From Leptospirales bacterium (GTDB taxonomy: Bacteria; Spirochaetota; Leptospiria; Leptospirales; Leptonemataceae): 64,000 nt of DNA. Positions within the stretch are counted from its first letter, which is position 1. The number at the start of each line of letters is the position of its first letter. Made by a program: the position numbers and the translations under genes. The notes under the pieces are model-generated. The model was given only the letters and a program-made list of their open reading frames with translations, made no database searches and was not told the DNA's origin. This document shows positions 16,239 to 24,173 of the stretch, piece after piece. The DNA lies in NCBI GenBank assembly GCA_019694655.1, contig JAIBBN010000006.1, positions 109,360-173,359 on the forward strand, written 5' to 3'.

Positions 16239-18641
16239 CTATTGCTCCAGAGCGCCTTCCAGGATGCGCCGGCTCTCGCCAAAATTCTTGGACTGCCAGG
16301 CCTCGCGCGCCCTGCGCAGCGCCGCGCGCATTGCTGGGTTCTGTTCTTTGGGAAGCTCGCCCCTGCGGTACTGGACGCGCAGCAAGCTGAGATCGTCGGT
16401 CAGTTCGCCGCTGGCCTTGATCAACTCTATGATGCCGTCCAGATCGCCGCCAGCTTGTTCGACGTGGCGGAGAAAAAGCGTTTCATCCTCATTCATACGC
16501 CGTTCGGCGTTCGCTGTGTTCGTGGCGACATCGTCGCGTCCGTCTGAACCAAGGATCAATATGTCTCCTGCAATTAATTCGTGCACGGCAATGCGCAGCC
16601 GACTGCCAGCGACGCTATAGCCCAGTTTGCGTAGCGGAGTGTCATTGCTCAGGAAGCGAGCTTCGCCGGCGCGATACAGCGCCGACTCGGGATGCTCGGC
16701 ATTGATCATGAACAGTGCGCCGCTTTCGTCGTCGATCAAGCCCAGCACCAGCGACACCAGCATCGAGCCATCAAAGCTCTTGAATACGCTGTGCATTTCG
16801 GTGAAGGCATACTTGAGCCACTGCTCCGGCGATTGTCGTTGGATCAGCGGCGATGCCAGCGATCGCTCAATGTTAGCCTGAATCATCGAGCCGAGCACCA
16901 GAATGCCGCCGGCCCCCTGCATCGATTTGCCCATGGCATCGGCGTTCAAGAAGACTGTGCAGGGACGATTGCGCAGAACAATACTGCGCGCCAGACTCAA
17001 GTCGCCGCCGATTGACTCCTGGCGCTTCTTGAACTCAAAGGTCTTCTTCTGCAGCGTCCGCTCCTGAATTTCAACGAGGTCGCTTTGCAGGCGAATTCCG
17101 CCAAGCGGTTTGAGCAGCAGCGAGGTCAGGAAGTAGTCGCCGTCCTGCTGGTATTTCAGTGCGCGGATTTCGTCGAGGCTGGCGCTCAATTCATGGGTGC
17201 GATCCAGAACCTTTTGTTCCAGTTCAGAGTTCAGCTGCAAGAGCGATCCATAGCTTTGCTGCAGCTCCCGCGAGAGAGAGTTGATTACATCCGCCAGCTG
17301 TCCCAGCTCATCCTTGCGCAGACTGGGAATTTCCTTCTCATGCAGTCGATCAAATTGTCGCGCCGCTACGGCGTCGCCCAGCTCGCGAACGGCCTGGGTG
17401 GTGGCGCGCATCGGGCGGACAAAAAAGCGATGCAGCAGTATGCCGGCGACCAATATGCCAAAGAGAATCGTCGCGCCAACCAGCGTCAGAATGAAGCGAT
17501 TGATCTTGGAAGCGACGGCCTGCATCTCCGAGAATGGCTTCACAACTACCAGTTTCCAGTAGGAGTCGGGCACGTGGAAAATGAAGGCTTGCGAATGCTC
17601 GCCCAGCAGGAAGTCGCTGTCCATGGGGAATTGGCGGTAGAGGCGCGAACTTTCCGTTCGTTCGCGCAGCGGATCGGCGATGACGGCGGCGATGAATTCA
17701 GCTTCTTCCGGCGTGATCTGATCGCTGTCGGAATTGACCCGACCGGCCACATCGGCGCGAAATCGCGGCGAAGAGCGTGCGCTGCTCAGGATGTCGCGGT
17801 TCATGTCCTCGACTACCTGAGCGATCGGCCCAAACAACGGCTGGCGTCGGGCAAATTCGCGCACTGTGATGAATTCCTCTGTGCGCTCGCCCCGCGAATC
17901 TTTGCCAACCAGCTTGACCATTTCCGGTCGCGGGAAAGTCAGGAACTTGTTGTTTCGATCCAGTAAGAACACATAGCCGCCTGTCCGCTCCTGAATCTTC
18001 TGCATGAAGGCGTGCAAGCCCTCGAGCTTCAAGTCGATGGTTGCCACGCCGATAAAATCCTGCTCCTGTCGCATGGCCACCGTGCAGGTCACCATTGGCT
18101 GGTAGGAGTATGGGTCCATGTAGGACTTGCTCCAGAAGCATTTGCCATCGCGCGAATAGCGCACCACCGGGTACCACTCATCGTGATGGTAGCCGCGGCC
18201 ATGGTTGTAGTCGTCAAAGTATTGCAGTGCGCCCTGGTTATCGCGACCGTAAAAAAAGCTGCGTCGCTCCACGCCAGGTAAGAAGCGAAACGGCTCCGGC
18301 CAGAGGCCGCCGCCGGCAACATCGCGGTCGGAGTCGAAGTCGATGACGCGCGGGGCAACCCGTTGCACCAATGAAATGTCGTGGGGCACCTTGACGCCGA
18401 CTGCTGCCAGGCTGCGGGCCAGGGCTTCGATCTGCAGCGAGCGTTGACCTATTTCGGCGATCGCATTGTTGCCCTGTTGCTCGACCAGGCGCGCCGATTC
18501 TTGAACCACCAGGTCCTTGGCCTTGGTGCTCATGATCAAGGCAATGCCGGCCATGTCCCAGAGCGGAATGACCGTGAGTGCCAGAACGATGAGCACAGTA
18601 ATGCTTTTATACCATTTTATCTTTTCAACAATTTGATGCAT
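16239..18641 (-). CDS. Cache-HAMP-SpoIIE (PP2C) signalling phosphatase, TPR tail truncated
   Basis: 800 residues. It has a membrane segment near residues 14-36, a ~300-residue extracytoplasmic Cache-like sensor with a YSRDGKCFWSKSYMDPYSY-type segment, a second membrane segment near 375-400, HAMP, a coiled coil, then a PP2C/SpoIIE domain. Metal and catalytic landmarks are kept: IGGDLSLAR, DAMGKSMQGAGG, SDGRDD and TDDLSLLRV. Such enzymes dephosphorylate anti-anti-sigma proteins in partner switching. The last ~30 residues begin a TPR repeat that is cut by TAG. It is downstream (same strand, 230-base gap) of an RsbW-like ATPase and a solute-binding lipoprotein, suggesting one signalling module. 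Confidence 0.85.
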   Translation of the reverse strand: MHQIVEKIKWYKSITVLIVLALTVIPLWDMAGIALIMSTKAKDLVVQESARLVEQQGNNAIAEIGQRSLQIEALARSLAAVGVKVPHDISLVQRVAPRVIDFDSDRDVAGGGLWPEPFRFLPGVERRSFFYGRDNQGALQYFDDYNHGRGYHHDEWYPVVRYSRDGKCFWSKSYMDPYSYQPMVTCTVAMRQEQDFIGVATIDLKLEGLHAFMQKIQERTGGYVFLLDRNNKFLTFPRPEMVKLVGKDSRGERTEEFITVREFARRQPLFGPIAQVVEDMNRDILSSARSSPRFRADVAGRVNSDSDQITPEEAEFIAAVIADPLRERTESSRLYRQFPMDSDFLLGEHSQAFIFHVPDSYWKLVVVKPFSEMQAVASKINRFILTLVGATILFGILVAGILLHRFFVRPMRATTQAVRELGDAVAARQFDRLHEKEIPSLRKDELGQLADVINSLSRELQQSYGSLLQLNSELEQKVLDRTHELSASLDEIRALKYQQDGDYFLTSLLLKPLGGIRLQSDLVEIQERTLQKKTFEFKKRQESIGGDLSLARSIVLRNRPCTVFLNADAMGKSMQGAGGILVLGSMIQANIERSLASPLIQRQSPEQWLKYAFTEMHSVFKSFDGSMLVSLVLGLIDDESGALFMINAEHPESALYRAGEARFLSNDTPLRKLGYSVAGSRLRIAVHELIAGDILILGSDGRDDVATNTANAERRMNEDETLFLRHVEQAGGDLDGIIELIKASGELTDDLSLLRVQYRRGELPKEQNPAMRAALRRAREAWQSKNFGESRRILEGALEQ

Positions 18642-18871
18642 GAACAGCGCCTTTTTCTCAAAGTGCGCAGAGCGAGATTTGATGGTCTAAGTCTCAAGTA
18701 TTTTTGGCTCGCTCCCGCTTTCTGGCGGGCGGCGACGCCATTTTATTGCATCCGGGGGGCGTTGCCGTGCGGCGCTACGGCCGACGGCCTTTCGGTCGAC
18801 GCCAGGGCGCCAAACTTTGGGGCGAAACGGCGTACAATCGGGCGCCGCTTGCGCCGTCCGGGCGTCCCGAC

Positions 18872-20449
18872 TCAGGCGGCGTTGGAATTGCGGGCCTCGT
18901 CTCTGGGCGGACCGAAGCGTTTCATCAAGGTTACTTGATTGCCGGTCTCATTGTAGCGAATGACATCAAATACCTGGCGGGTCAACAGTATGCCACGGCC
19001 ATGGTAGCGATCGGCGTCAACCTGCTCGCGCTGCAAGGCCGTACGGTGGTCAAAGCCTGCGCCCTGGTCGCGAATGACAAACAGCACGCGTTCGGGTCGC
19101 AAGGAGTAGACTACGGTCACAGTGCGCTTTCGGTAGTCCGGGTGTTGCTGCCGTTGCTTGATCAACTGAAAGTGGGTGCCCTCGCTGGTCGAGCGGTGCT
19201 TTTCATCGAAGCTGATGGCCAGATTCCCGTGTTCAATGGCGTTCATCAGCATCTCCTTGACGCCAGCCTTCACAGCGTAGGCCGTATCTTCGTCACAATA
19301 GCGACTCAAGTTCGAGGTGATTGCATCCAGAACCAGATCGGCCATCGAAACATAGTTGCCGATTACAAAGCGTCGCGATTCTCGTTCGGTGTGCTTGGCC
19401 AGCAGGTTTTCGAAGGGCGCCATGGCCTTGCCAAAGGTTAGAGTCGCCCCGCTCTCGTCCGTGACGCGCTCAAATTGTACGATCATTTCGCGCGGTTCAT
19501 TCTGCGCCGTGCCCAGCTCCAGATTGACCTTGATCGACGGCTTTTCGGCGCTCAGCTGTTGAAAGGTCTGTACAATCTGCTCCATGCGCAAGAGGTCGCG
19601 AATCGTTCCGCTGCGATACAGCAAATCCACAAAGGGAATTCCAATAGTTGAAGAAATGCTTCGCCCCAGCAAGCGACGGACAGCTTGATTGATGGTGGCG
19701 ATTTCTCCGGCAGCATTCAAAGCAAAGATGATATCGCCGGAGTCTTCTACCAAAAAGCGGTACTTGCGTTCTGATTCGCGCAGTTCGGCGTCGCGCTTCT
19801 GAATACGCTCCGCCATTGTGTTGATGCCGGCGATGATCTCATCCACGTCAAGGCGCTGCGAGGGCTCGATGCGGTGCTGGTAGGCGCCCTCGGACAGCAG
19901 CTGCAGGCCGCGTTTGACCGGGGCCAGGGGCGCCAGCAGCAGTCGGCGCAGTAAGAAATTTGTCACAATCAAGATGGTTGCAATGGAAGCGGCGACAAAG
20001 GCCATGGTAGCGCTGAACAGCGTTAGGCGCAAATTGCGCACTGAGTTGCGCGTCACAAAGACGCGGACCTGGCCAAGACGCTGGTCGCGCAGCCGGATCT
20101 CTCGCTCTACGACAAAGTCCGAGCCAGGCGCCGGTTGCGGTCCGAAATCGTAAACAGCGCCGCTCTCATCGCGCACCTCAATGCGAGCTATGTCGCTGGA
20201 ATCGGAATAAGCGCGACCAATGCGCCGAATGGAGTCCTCATCCAGGTTCCACATCGGCAACGAGAGCACTTCGGCCAGACGGTCGGCGCGTTCCGCGGTG
20301 CGCTCACTGAGACGCATTTCCTGATCTGCGGCCAGCACCAGATAAACGACCAGCCCCAGGATCGCCAGCGTCAGCGAAACTGCGGCCATCAGCGCCAGCG
20401 CCAGATCGCGGGCCAGGGTCCTGCCGCGCAGCAGTCGCTGCAGCCACAT
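18872..20449 (-). CDS. Membrane HAMP-PAS protein with RsbW-type HATPase domain
   Basis: 525 residues. A membrane segment (about 15-40) is followed by an extracytoplasmic sensor of roughly 110 residues, a second membrane segment (about 158-178), HAMP, a PAS domain (YRFLVEDSGDIIFALN) and a C-terminal HATPase_c domain. The N-box EMLMNAIEHGN, G1 box RDQGAGFD and G2 box GRGILLTRQVFD resemble anti-sigma kinases such as RsbW/SpoIIAB. I see no histidine-kinase dimerisation (H) box, so it probably phosphorylates a partner on serine rather than a receiver. Its ATG directly abuts the stop of the solute-binding gene upstream, so they are co-translated. Confidence 0.83.
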   Translation of the reverse strand: MWLQRLLRGRTLARDLALALMAAVSLTLAILGLVVYLVLAADQEMRLSERTAERADRLAEVLSLPMWNLDEDSIRRIGRAYSDSSDIARIEVRDESGAVYDFGPQPAPGSDFVVEREIRLRDQRLGQVRVFVTRNSVRNLRLTLFSATMAFVAASIATILIVTNFLLRRLLLAPLAPVKRGLQLLSEGAYQHRIEPSQRLDVDEIIAGINTMAERIQKRDAELRESERKYRFLVEDSGDIIFALNAAGEIATINQAVRRLLGRSISSTIGIPFVDLLYRSGTIRDLLRMEQIVQTFQQLSAEKPSIKVNLELGTAQNEPREMIVQFERVTDESGATLTFGKAMAPFENLLAKHTERESRRFVIGNYVSMADLVLDAITSNLSRYCDEDTAYAVKAGVKEMLMNAIEHGNLAISFDEKHRSTSEGTHFQLIKQRQQHPDYRKRTVTVVYSLRPERVLFVIRDQGAGFDHRTALQREQVDADRYHGRGILLTRQVFDVIRYNETGNQVTLMKRFGPPRDEARNSNAA

Positions 20450-21277
20450 CTACTTCCAGTCTCCGAGGCCGTAGGCTTCCAGAATCCTGGCCAGGCGGCC
20501 GCTGCTTCGCAGCTGGCGGATGCCATCATCCAGCAGCGCCGCCAGCTCAGCGGAATCCGAACGCTTTGGCGAAAAGCCAATGTAAGTGCGCTGCTGGACG
20601 CCCGGCGAACCGGCCGCTTCCACCTGTGCGGCGATGTCAGGATTGCGGTGAAGGAAATAGCGCATCCTGGTTTCATTCTCGACCGTAGCGCCAATGCGAT
20701 CCAGAACCAGTTTGCGCATATTCTGGTCAAGACCGCGGTCGCCGTATACAACCTCGATGCGATCAGGATTGCTTCGGTTTGCTTCGACGTAGGCGTCCAC
20801 CTCTTCGCCGTAGCCGTACTCGTGGACCACGCCCAGTTTTGTCTCTGCCAGGCTGTTAGGGCCGCGGTAGCGCCAGCGGTTGCCGCGCTGTACCATAAAG
20901 ATGTCGCGCGATCGACCAATCTCCTCCGCGGGGAAAATGAAGTCCGGCGCATCCGATTTGTAAGCGCCGACAATAGCTGAAAATTTCCCGTCGCGCGTTT
21001 CTTCGATCGCGCGCGCCCAATTCATCAAGGCATAGTCCACTTGAATTCCATGCAGCGCAAAGGCCTCGCGGGCGATATCAATCATGAAGCCCTGCTGTTG
21101 ACCCTGGGCCTCGCAATTGAAGGGACACCACAGATCAGCGCGAATACTCACAGTGCGATCCGCCGGCGCCGACTCGGCGGCAGTGTTCGTCGACGGGTCT
21201 GATGGGGCCGGCCCGCAAAGCGTCAAAAAGAAACAAACCAGGCAGAGGCCTGACGACAAAAAAATTCGCTGATACAA
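20450..21277 (-). CDS. Family 3 solute-binding lipoprotein (sensor-type)
   Basis: About 275 residues. A hydrophobic leader ends in a loose lipobox (FFLTLC), followed by a type-3 periplasmic binding domain (RADLWCPFNCEAQGQQQGFMIDI…, MNWARAIEETRDGKFSAIVG). I choose the TTG at 21277 because GGAGG lies eight bases upstream; the longer frame from 21325 has no such site. No ABC permease or ATPase gene is nearby. The gene abuts a HAMP-PAS-HATPase gene, so it more likely presents a ligand to that receptor than feeds a transporter. Ligand unknown, perhaps an amino acid. Confidence 0.8.
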   Translation of the reverse strand: MYQRIFLSSGLCLVCFFLTLCGPAPSDPSTNTAAESAPADRTVSIRADLWCPFNCEAQGQQQGFMIDIAREAFALHGIQVDYALMNWARAIEETRDGKFSAIVGAYKSDAPDFIFPAEEIGRSRDIFMVQRGNRWRYRGPNSLAETKLGVVHEYGYGEEVDAYVEANRSNPDRIEVVYGDRGLDQNMRKLVLDRIGATVENETRMRYFLHRNPDIAAQVEAAGSPGVQQRTYIGFSPKRSDSAELAALLDDGIRQLRSSGRLARILEAYGLGDWK

Positions 21278-21404
21278 GGCGACGCCCTCCGCGAACGATC
21301 TCAAAGTTCCTGCGCTTTCACACAACTCGATTTCGATGAGTACTTGCCGCTACTTGCAACTGCAAGAACTACGACAAATCGTTTGAGGGGGATCGGAGGA
21401 AGAG

Positions 21405-22349
21405 ATGAAGGCAATTCAATTTGCGAACTTTGGCGAGCCAGATGTTTTGAAACTGGTCGAACTCGCACAGCCAGAGCCGGGCGAAGGCGAGGTGCTGGTT
21501 CGCGTTCGCGCTGCTGGCGTCAATCCAGTTGACTTCAAGATTCGTCGCGGCAGACTGGAAGGCTTTTTGCCAAGCAAACTGCCGGCAATCCCTGGCTGGG
21601 ATATGGCTGGCGATATTGTTTCCCGCGGGCATGGCGCCTCGCGCTTTGAGGCGGGCGACGCTGTCTTTGGCTACTGCCGTCGACCCTGGATCGAGAAGGG
21701 ATGCTATACGGAGTACATGGCTGTACCGGAATGTTACCTGGCGCGTAAGCCGGCGCCGCTCAGTTACGAGCAAGCGGCGGCCGTGCCGCTGGCCGGACTT
21801 ACCGCTTATCAGTCGCTCTTTGATGCCGGCAAATTGCAGCGAGGTCAACGGCTGGCGGTTCTGGGCGGCAGCGGCGGCGTGGGCAGCTTTGCTCTGCAGC
21901 TGGGTCGATTGACCGGCGCGCATGTGACGGCCGTGGCCAGCGAGCGCAACCACGCCTACATGAAGGAGCTTGGCGCAAATGAGTGCGTCTCCTACGACCA
22001 AAGCGATTGGCTCCCGGCATTGAAAAGCCGCGGCCTTTTTGATCTGGTCTTTGACTGCGTTGGCGGCGAGCTTACGGAAAAGGCCTACGATTTGTGCAAG
22101 AGCGGCGGCGCACTGGTCTCCATTCTCAAAAGCGCAGCGGGTACGCTGGCTGCAGATAAGGGCATACGCCATGAATATGTTTTCGTAGCCCCCAGCGCTC
22201 GCCAGCTGGAAATACTGCGCGAGCACTTTGAGCATGGCCGACTGCAAGCGCCGGCGCTGGAGACCTTGCCGCTCAGCGAGGCGGTGCGCGCTCACGAGCA
22301 GATCGAGAAGCTGCACACGCGCGGAAAGATTGTATTGCAAATCGGTTGA
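21405..22349 (+). CDS. Zinc-free MDR family NADPH:quinone reductase-like oxidoreductase
   Basis: 314 residues. It starts MKAIQFANFGEPDVLKLVEL and shows the MDR catalytic fold (PGWDMAGDIV) and a Rossmann motif LGGSGGVGSFALQLG. Structural zinc cysteines are absent, as in quinone oxidoreductases (QOR) and related enoyl reductases. The C-terminus ARGKIVLQIG-like (HTRGKIVLQIG) is typical. A strong GGAGGAAGAG precedes the ATG. It uses NADPH to reduce quinones or enals; the substrate is unknown. An ABC-F gene follows after 21 bases and may be co-transcribed. Confidence 0.9.
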   Translation: MKAIQFANFGEPDVLKLVELAQPEPGEGEVLVRVRAAGVNPVDFKIRRGRLEGFLPSKLPAIPGWDMAGDIVSRGHGASRFEAGDAVFGYCRRPWIEKGCYTEYMAVPECYLARKPAPLSYEQAAAVPLAGLTAYQSLFDAGKLQRGQRLAVLGGSGGVGSFALQLGRLTGAHVTAVASERNHAYMKELGANECVSYDQSDWLPALKSRGLFDLVFDCVGGELTEKAYDLCKSGGALVSILKSAAGTLAADKGIRHEYVFVAPSARQLEILREHFEHGRLQAPALETLPLSEAVRAHEQIEKLHTRGKIVLQIG

Positions 22350-22370
22350 GGTCCATTATCCAGGCGGCGG

Positions 22371-24140
22371 ATGAACCTGATCTCGCTCGATTCCCTGGGA
22401 CATAGCAGCGGCGACCGGGCGCTATTCAGCGACTTATCCGTCGGGATCGACGAAGACGAGCATGTGGCTTTGATCGGCGCCAATGGCGCCGGCAAGTCGA
22501 CCCTGCTCGCCATTGTCTTTGGCGCAAGCGAGCCCGAGCGCGGCAGGGTAGTTCGAAAGCGCGATTTGCATATGGCGCTCTTGAGGCAGCGTCCCGAGTT
22601 TGCCGCTGGCCAGCGCGTCGGCGACATACTGATTGCAACTGAGGTCTCCAGCGAGACGGCGCGACGCCGGCATACGGTACTGCAGGGCCTGGGCGCGCCG
22701 TCGCCGGAGCGGGTCCTCTCCGAACTTTCGGGCGGCGAACTGCGCAAGGCGGAATTGGCCAGGGTATTGCTCAGCGGCGCCGAGCTGCTACTACTCGATG
22801 AACCCACCAACCATCTCGATGTGGACAGCATCCTCTGGCTGGAAGCCTATCTGCGAGATTTCCCGGGCGCCTTCCTGCTGGTAACTCACGATCGCTATTT
22901 TCTGGATCGCGTTGTTCATCGTATACTGGAGCTGGATCGCGGCAAGATGCATCAGACGCGCGGCAGTTACAGCGATTACCTGGAAGCGCGAGCCGCTCGC
23001 GAAGCGGCGCTGGCCCTGAACGAACGGCAAGCGCGCAGCTTTTTGCGCAAAGAAAGCGAATGGCTGCGACGACAGCCGAAAGCTCGGGGTACGAAGCAGA
23101 AGGCGCGCATCGATCGCATTCGAGCCGTGGAAGAACGCGATCGCCCGCAGCAAAAGCGCTCGTTGCAGCTGGAAAGCGATGGCCAGCGTCTGGGCAATAA
23201 GATCCTGGAACTGAAAGACATCGGCAAACGATTTGGCGCGCGCTCTGTATTTTCCGGCTTCACGCGCTACTTTCGAGAGGGCGAACGTCTGGGGATTGCC
23301 GGGCCCAATGGCGCCGGCAAGAGTACGCTTCTGGCTGTGATCGGCGGGCGACTGGCGCCGGACGAAGGCGAAGTCATTGTCGGCGTCAATACACGCATCG
23401 CCTACTTCGACCAGCAGAGCATGGAAATGCCGGAAGAACAGAAGGTCATTGATTTTGTGCAGACCCAGGGAACCGAACGCTTCAACTCGCCGGCCGGCGC
23501 CCGTTCACAGGCGGCGCGCCTGCTGGAACAATTCTTATTCGACGAGAACCAACAATATGTACAGATCAAACAGCTGTCCGGCGGCGAGCGGCGAAGACTG
23601 CAATTGGTCTGCCTCTTGATGCACAACCCGAATTTTTTGATTCTCGACGAACCGACCAACGATCTGGATATCGATACCCTGAGTGCGCTGGAAGAATTTC
23701 TCGAGCAATTCCGCGGCGTCGTACTGGCTGTATCGCATGATCGCTACTTCATGGATCGTGTTGTCGATGAACTGCTGATCCTCGATGGTCAGAGCGACGA
23801 GATCGCCGGTCATGTCGGCCCTCTTAGCGAGTATCTGGCCCAGCGCTCCGAGCAAGTAACGATGTTGTCTGAAGACAGAGCGGGCGTCGCCGATCTACAG
23901 CGCGCCACTGAAAAGGATCGAAAAGTCGGACCAAAGATTGCGCCGCAGGAGCGTCGTCGTCAGGTGCAGGCTCTGGAGCGACGCATTGCAGCGCTGGAAG
24001 AAGAGGAGCGCAGCCTGCGCAACACGCTTTCCGGCGGCGAGACGCTGGCCGAGCGCATTGCCGCTGCTGCACAGCGCCATCCCGAGGTAGAGCGCGAGCT
24101 GGCCGAATTACTGGAACGGTGGTCGGAATTGGCCGGCTAA
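22371..24140 (+). CDS. ABC-F ATPase (Uup-like)
   Basis: 589 residues with two ABC domains and no membrane segments. Walker A sites are GANGAGKST and GPNGAGKST; signatures are LSGGELRKAELAR and LSGGERRRLQLV; Walker B sites are LLLDEPTNHLD and LILDEPTNDLD. An arginine/lysine-rich linker (RKESEWLRRQPKARGTKQKA) and a C-terminal coiled coil (QALERRIAALEEEERSL) are Uup-like. ABC-F proteins act on ribosomes or, in Uup, in ribosome biogenesis and transposon-excision suppression. A second ABC-F gene lies at 49477. Confidence 0.93.
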   Translation: MNLISLDSLGHSSGDRALFSDLSVGIDEDEHVALIGANGAGKSTLLAIVFGASEPERGRVVRKRDLHMALLRQRPEFAAGQRVGDILIATEVSSETARRRHTVLQGLGAPSPERVLSELSGGELRKAELARVLLSGAELLLLDEPTNHLDVDSILWLEAYLRDFPGAFLLVTHDRYFLDRVVHRILELDRGKMHQTRGSYSDYLEARAAREAALALNERQARSFLRKESEWLRRQPKARGTKQKARIDRIRAVEERDRPQQKRSLQLESDGQRLGNKILELKDIGKRFGARSVFSGFTRYFREGERLGIAGPNGAGKSTLLAVIGGRLAPDEGEVIVGVNTRIAYFDQQSMEMPEEQKVIDFVQTQGTERFNSPAGARSQAARLLEQFLFDENQQYVQIKQLSGGERRRLQLVCLLMHNPNFLILDEPTNDLDIDTLSALEEFLEQFRGVVLAVSHDRYFMDRVVDELLILDGQSDEIAGHVGPLSEYLAQRSEQVTMLSEDRAGVADLQRATEKDRKVGPKIAPQERRRQVQALERRIAALEEEERSLRNTLSGGETLAERIAAAAQRHPEVERELAELLERWSELAG

Positions 24141-24173
24141 ATCCTCCGCCGGCCGCCGCTGGAGGGCGCGGTC

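Noticed and set aside
18642..18871. A short gene in the 230-base gap between the RsbW-like and SpoIIE genes
   Set aside because: No frame gives a protein-like sequence with a plausible start; only a CCCGC/GCGGG hairpin and a weak AAGG ribosome-binding site for the SpoIIE gene are visible.
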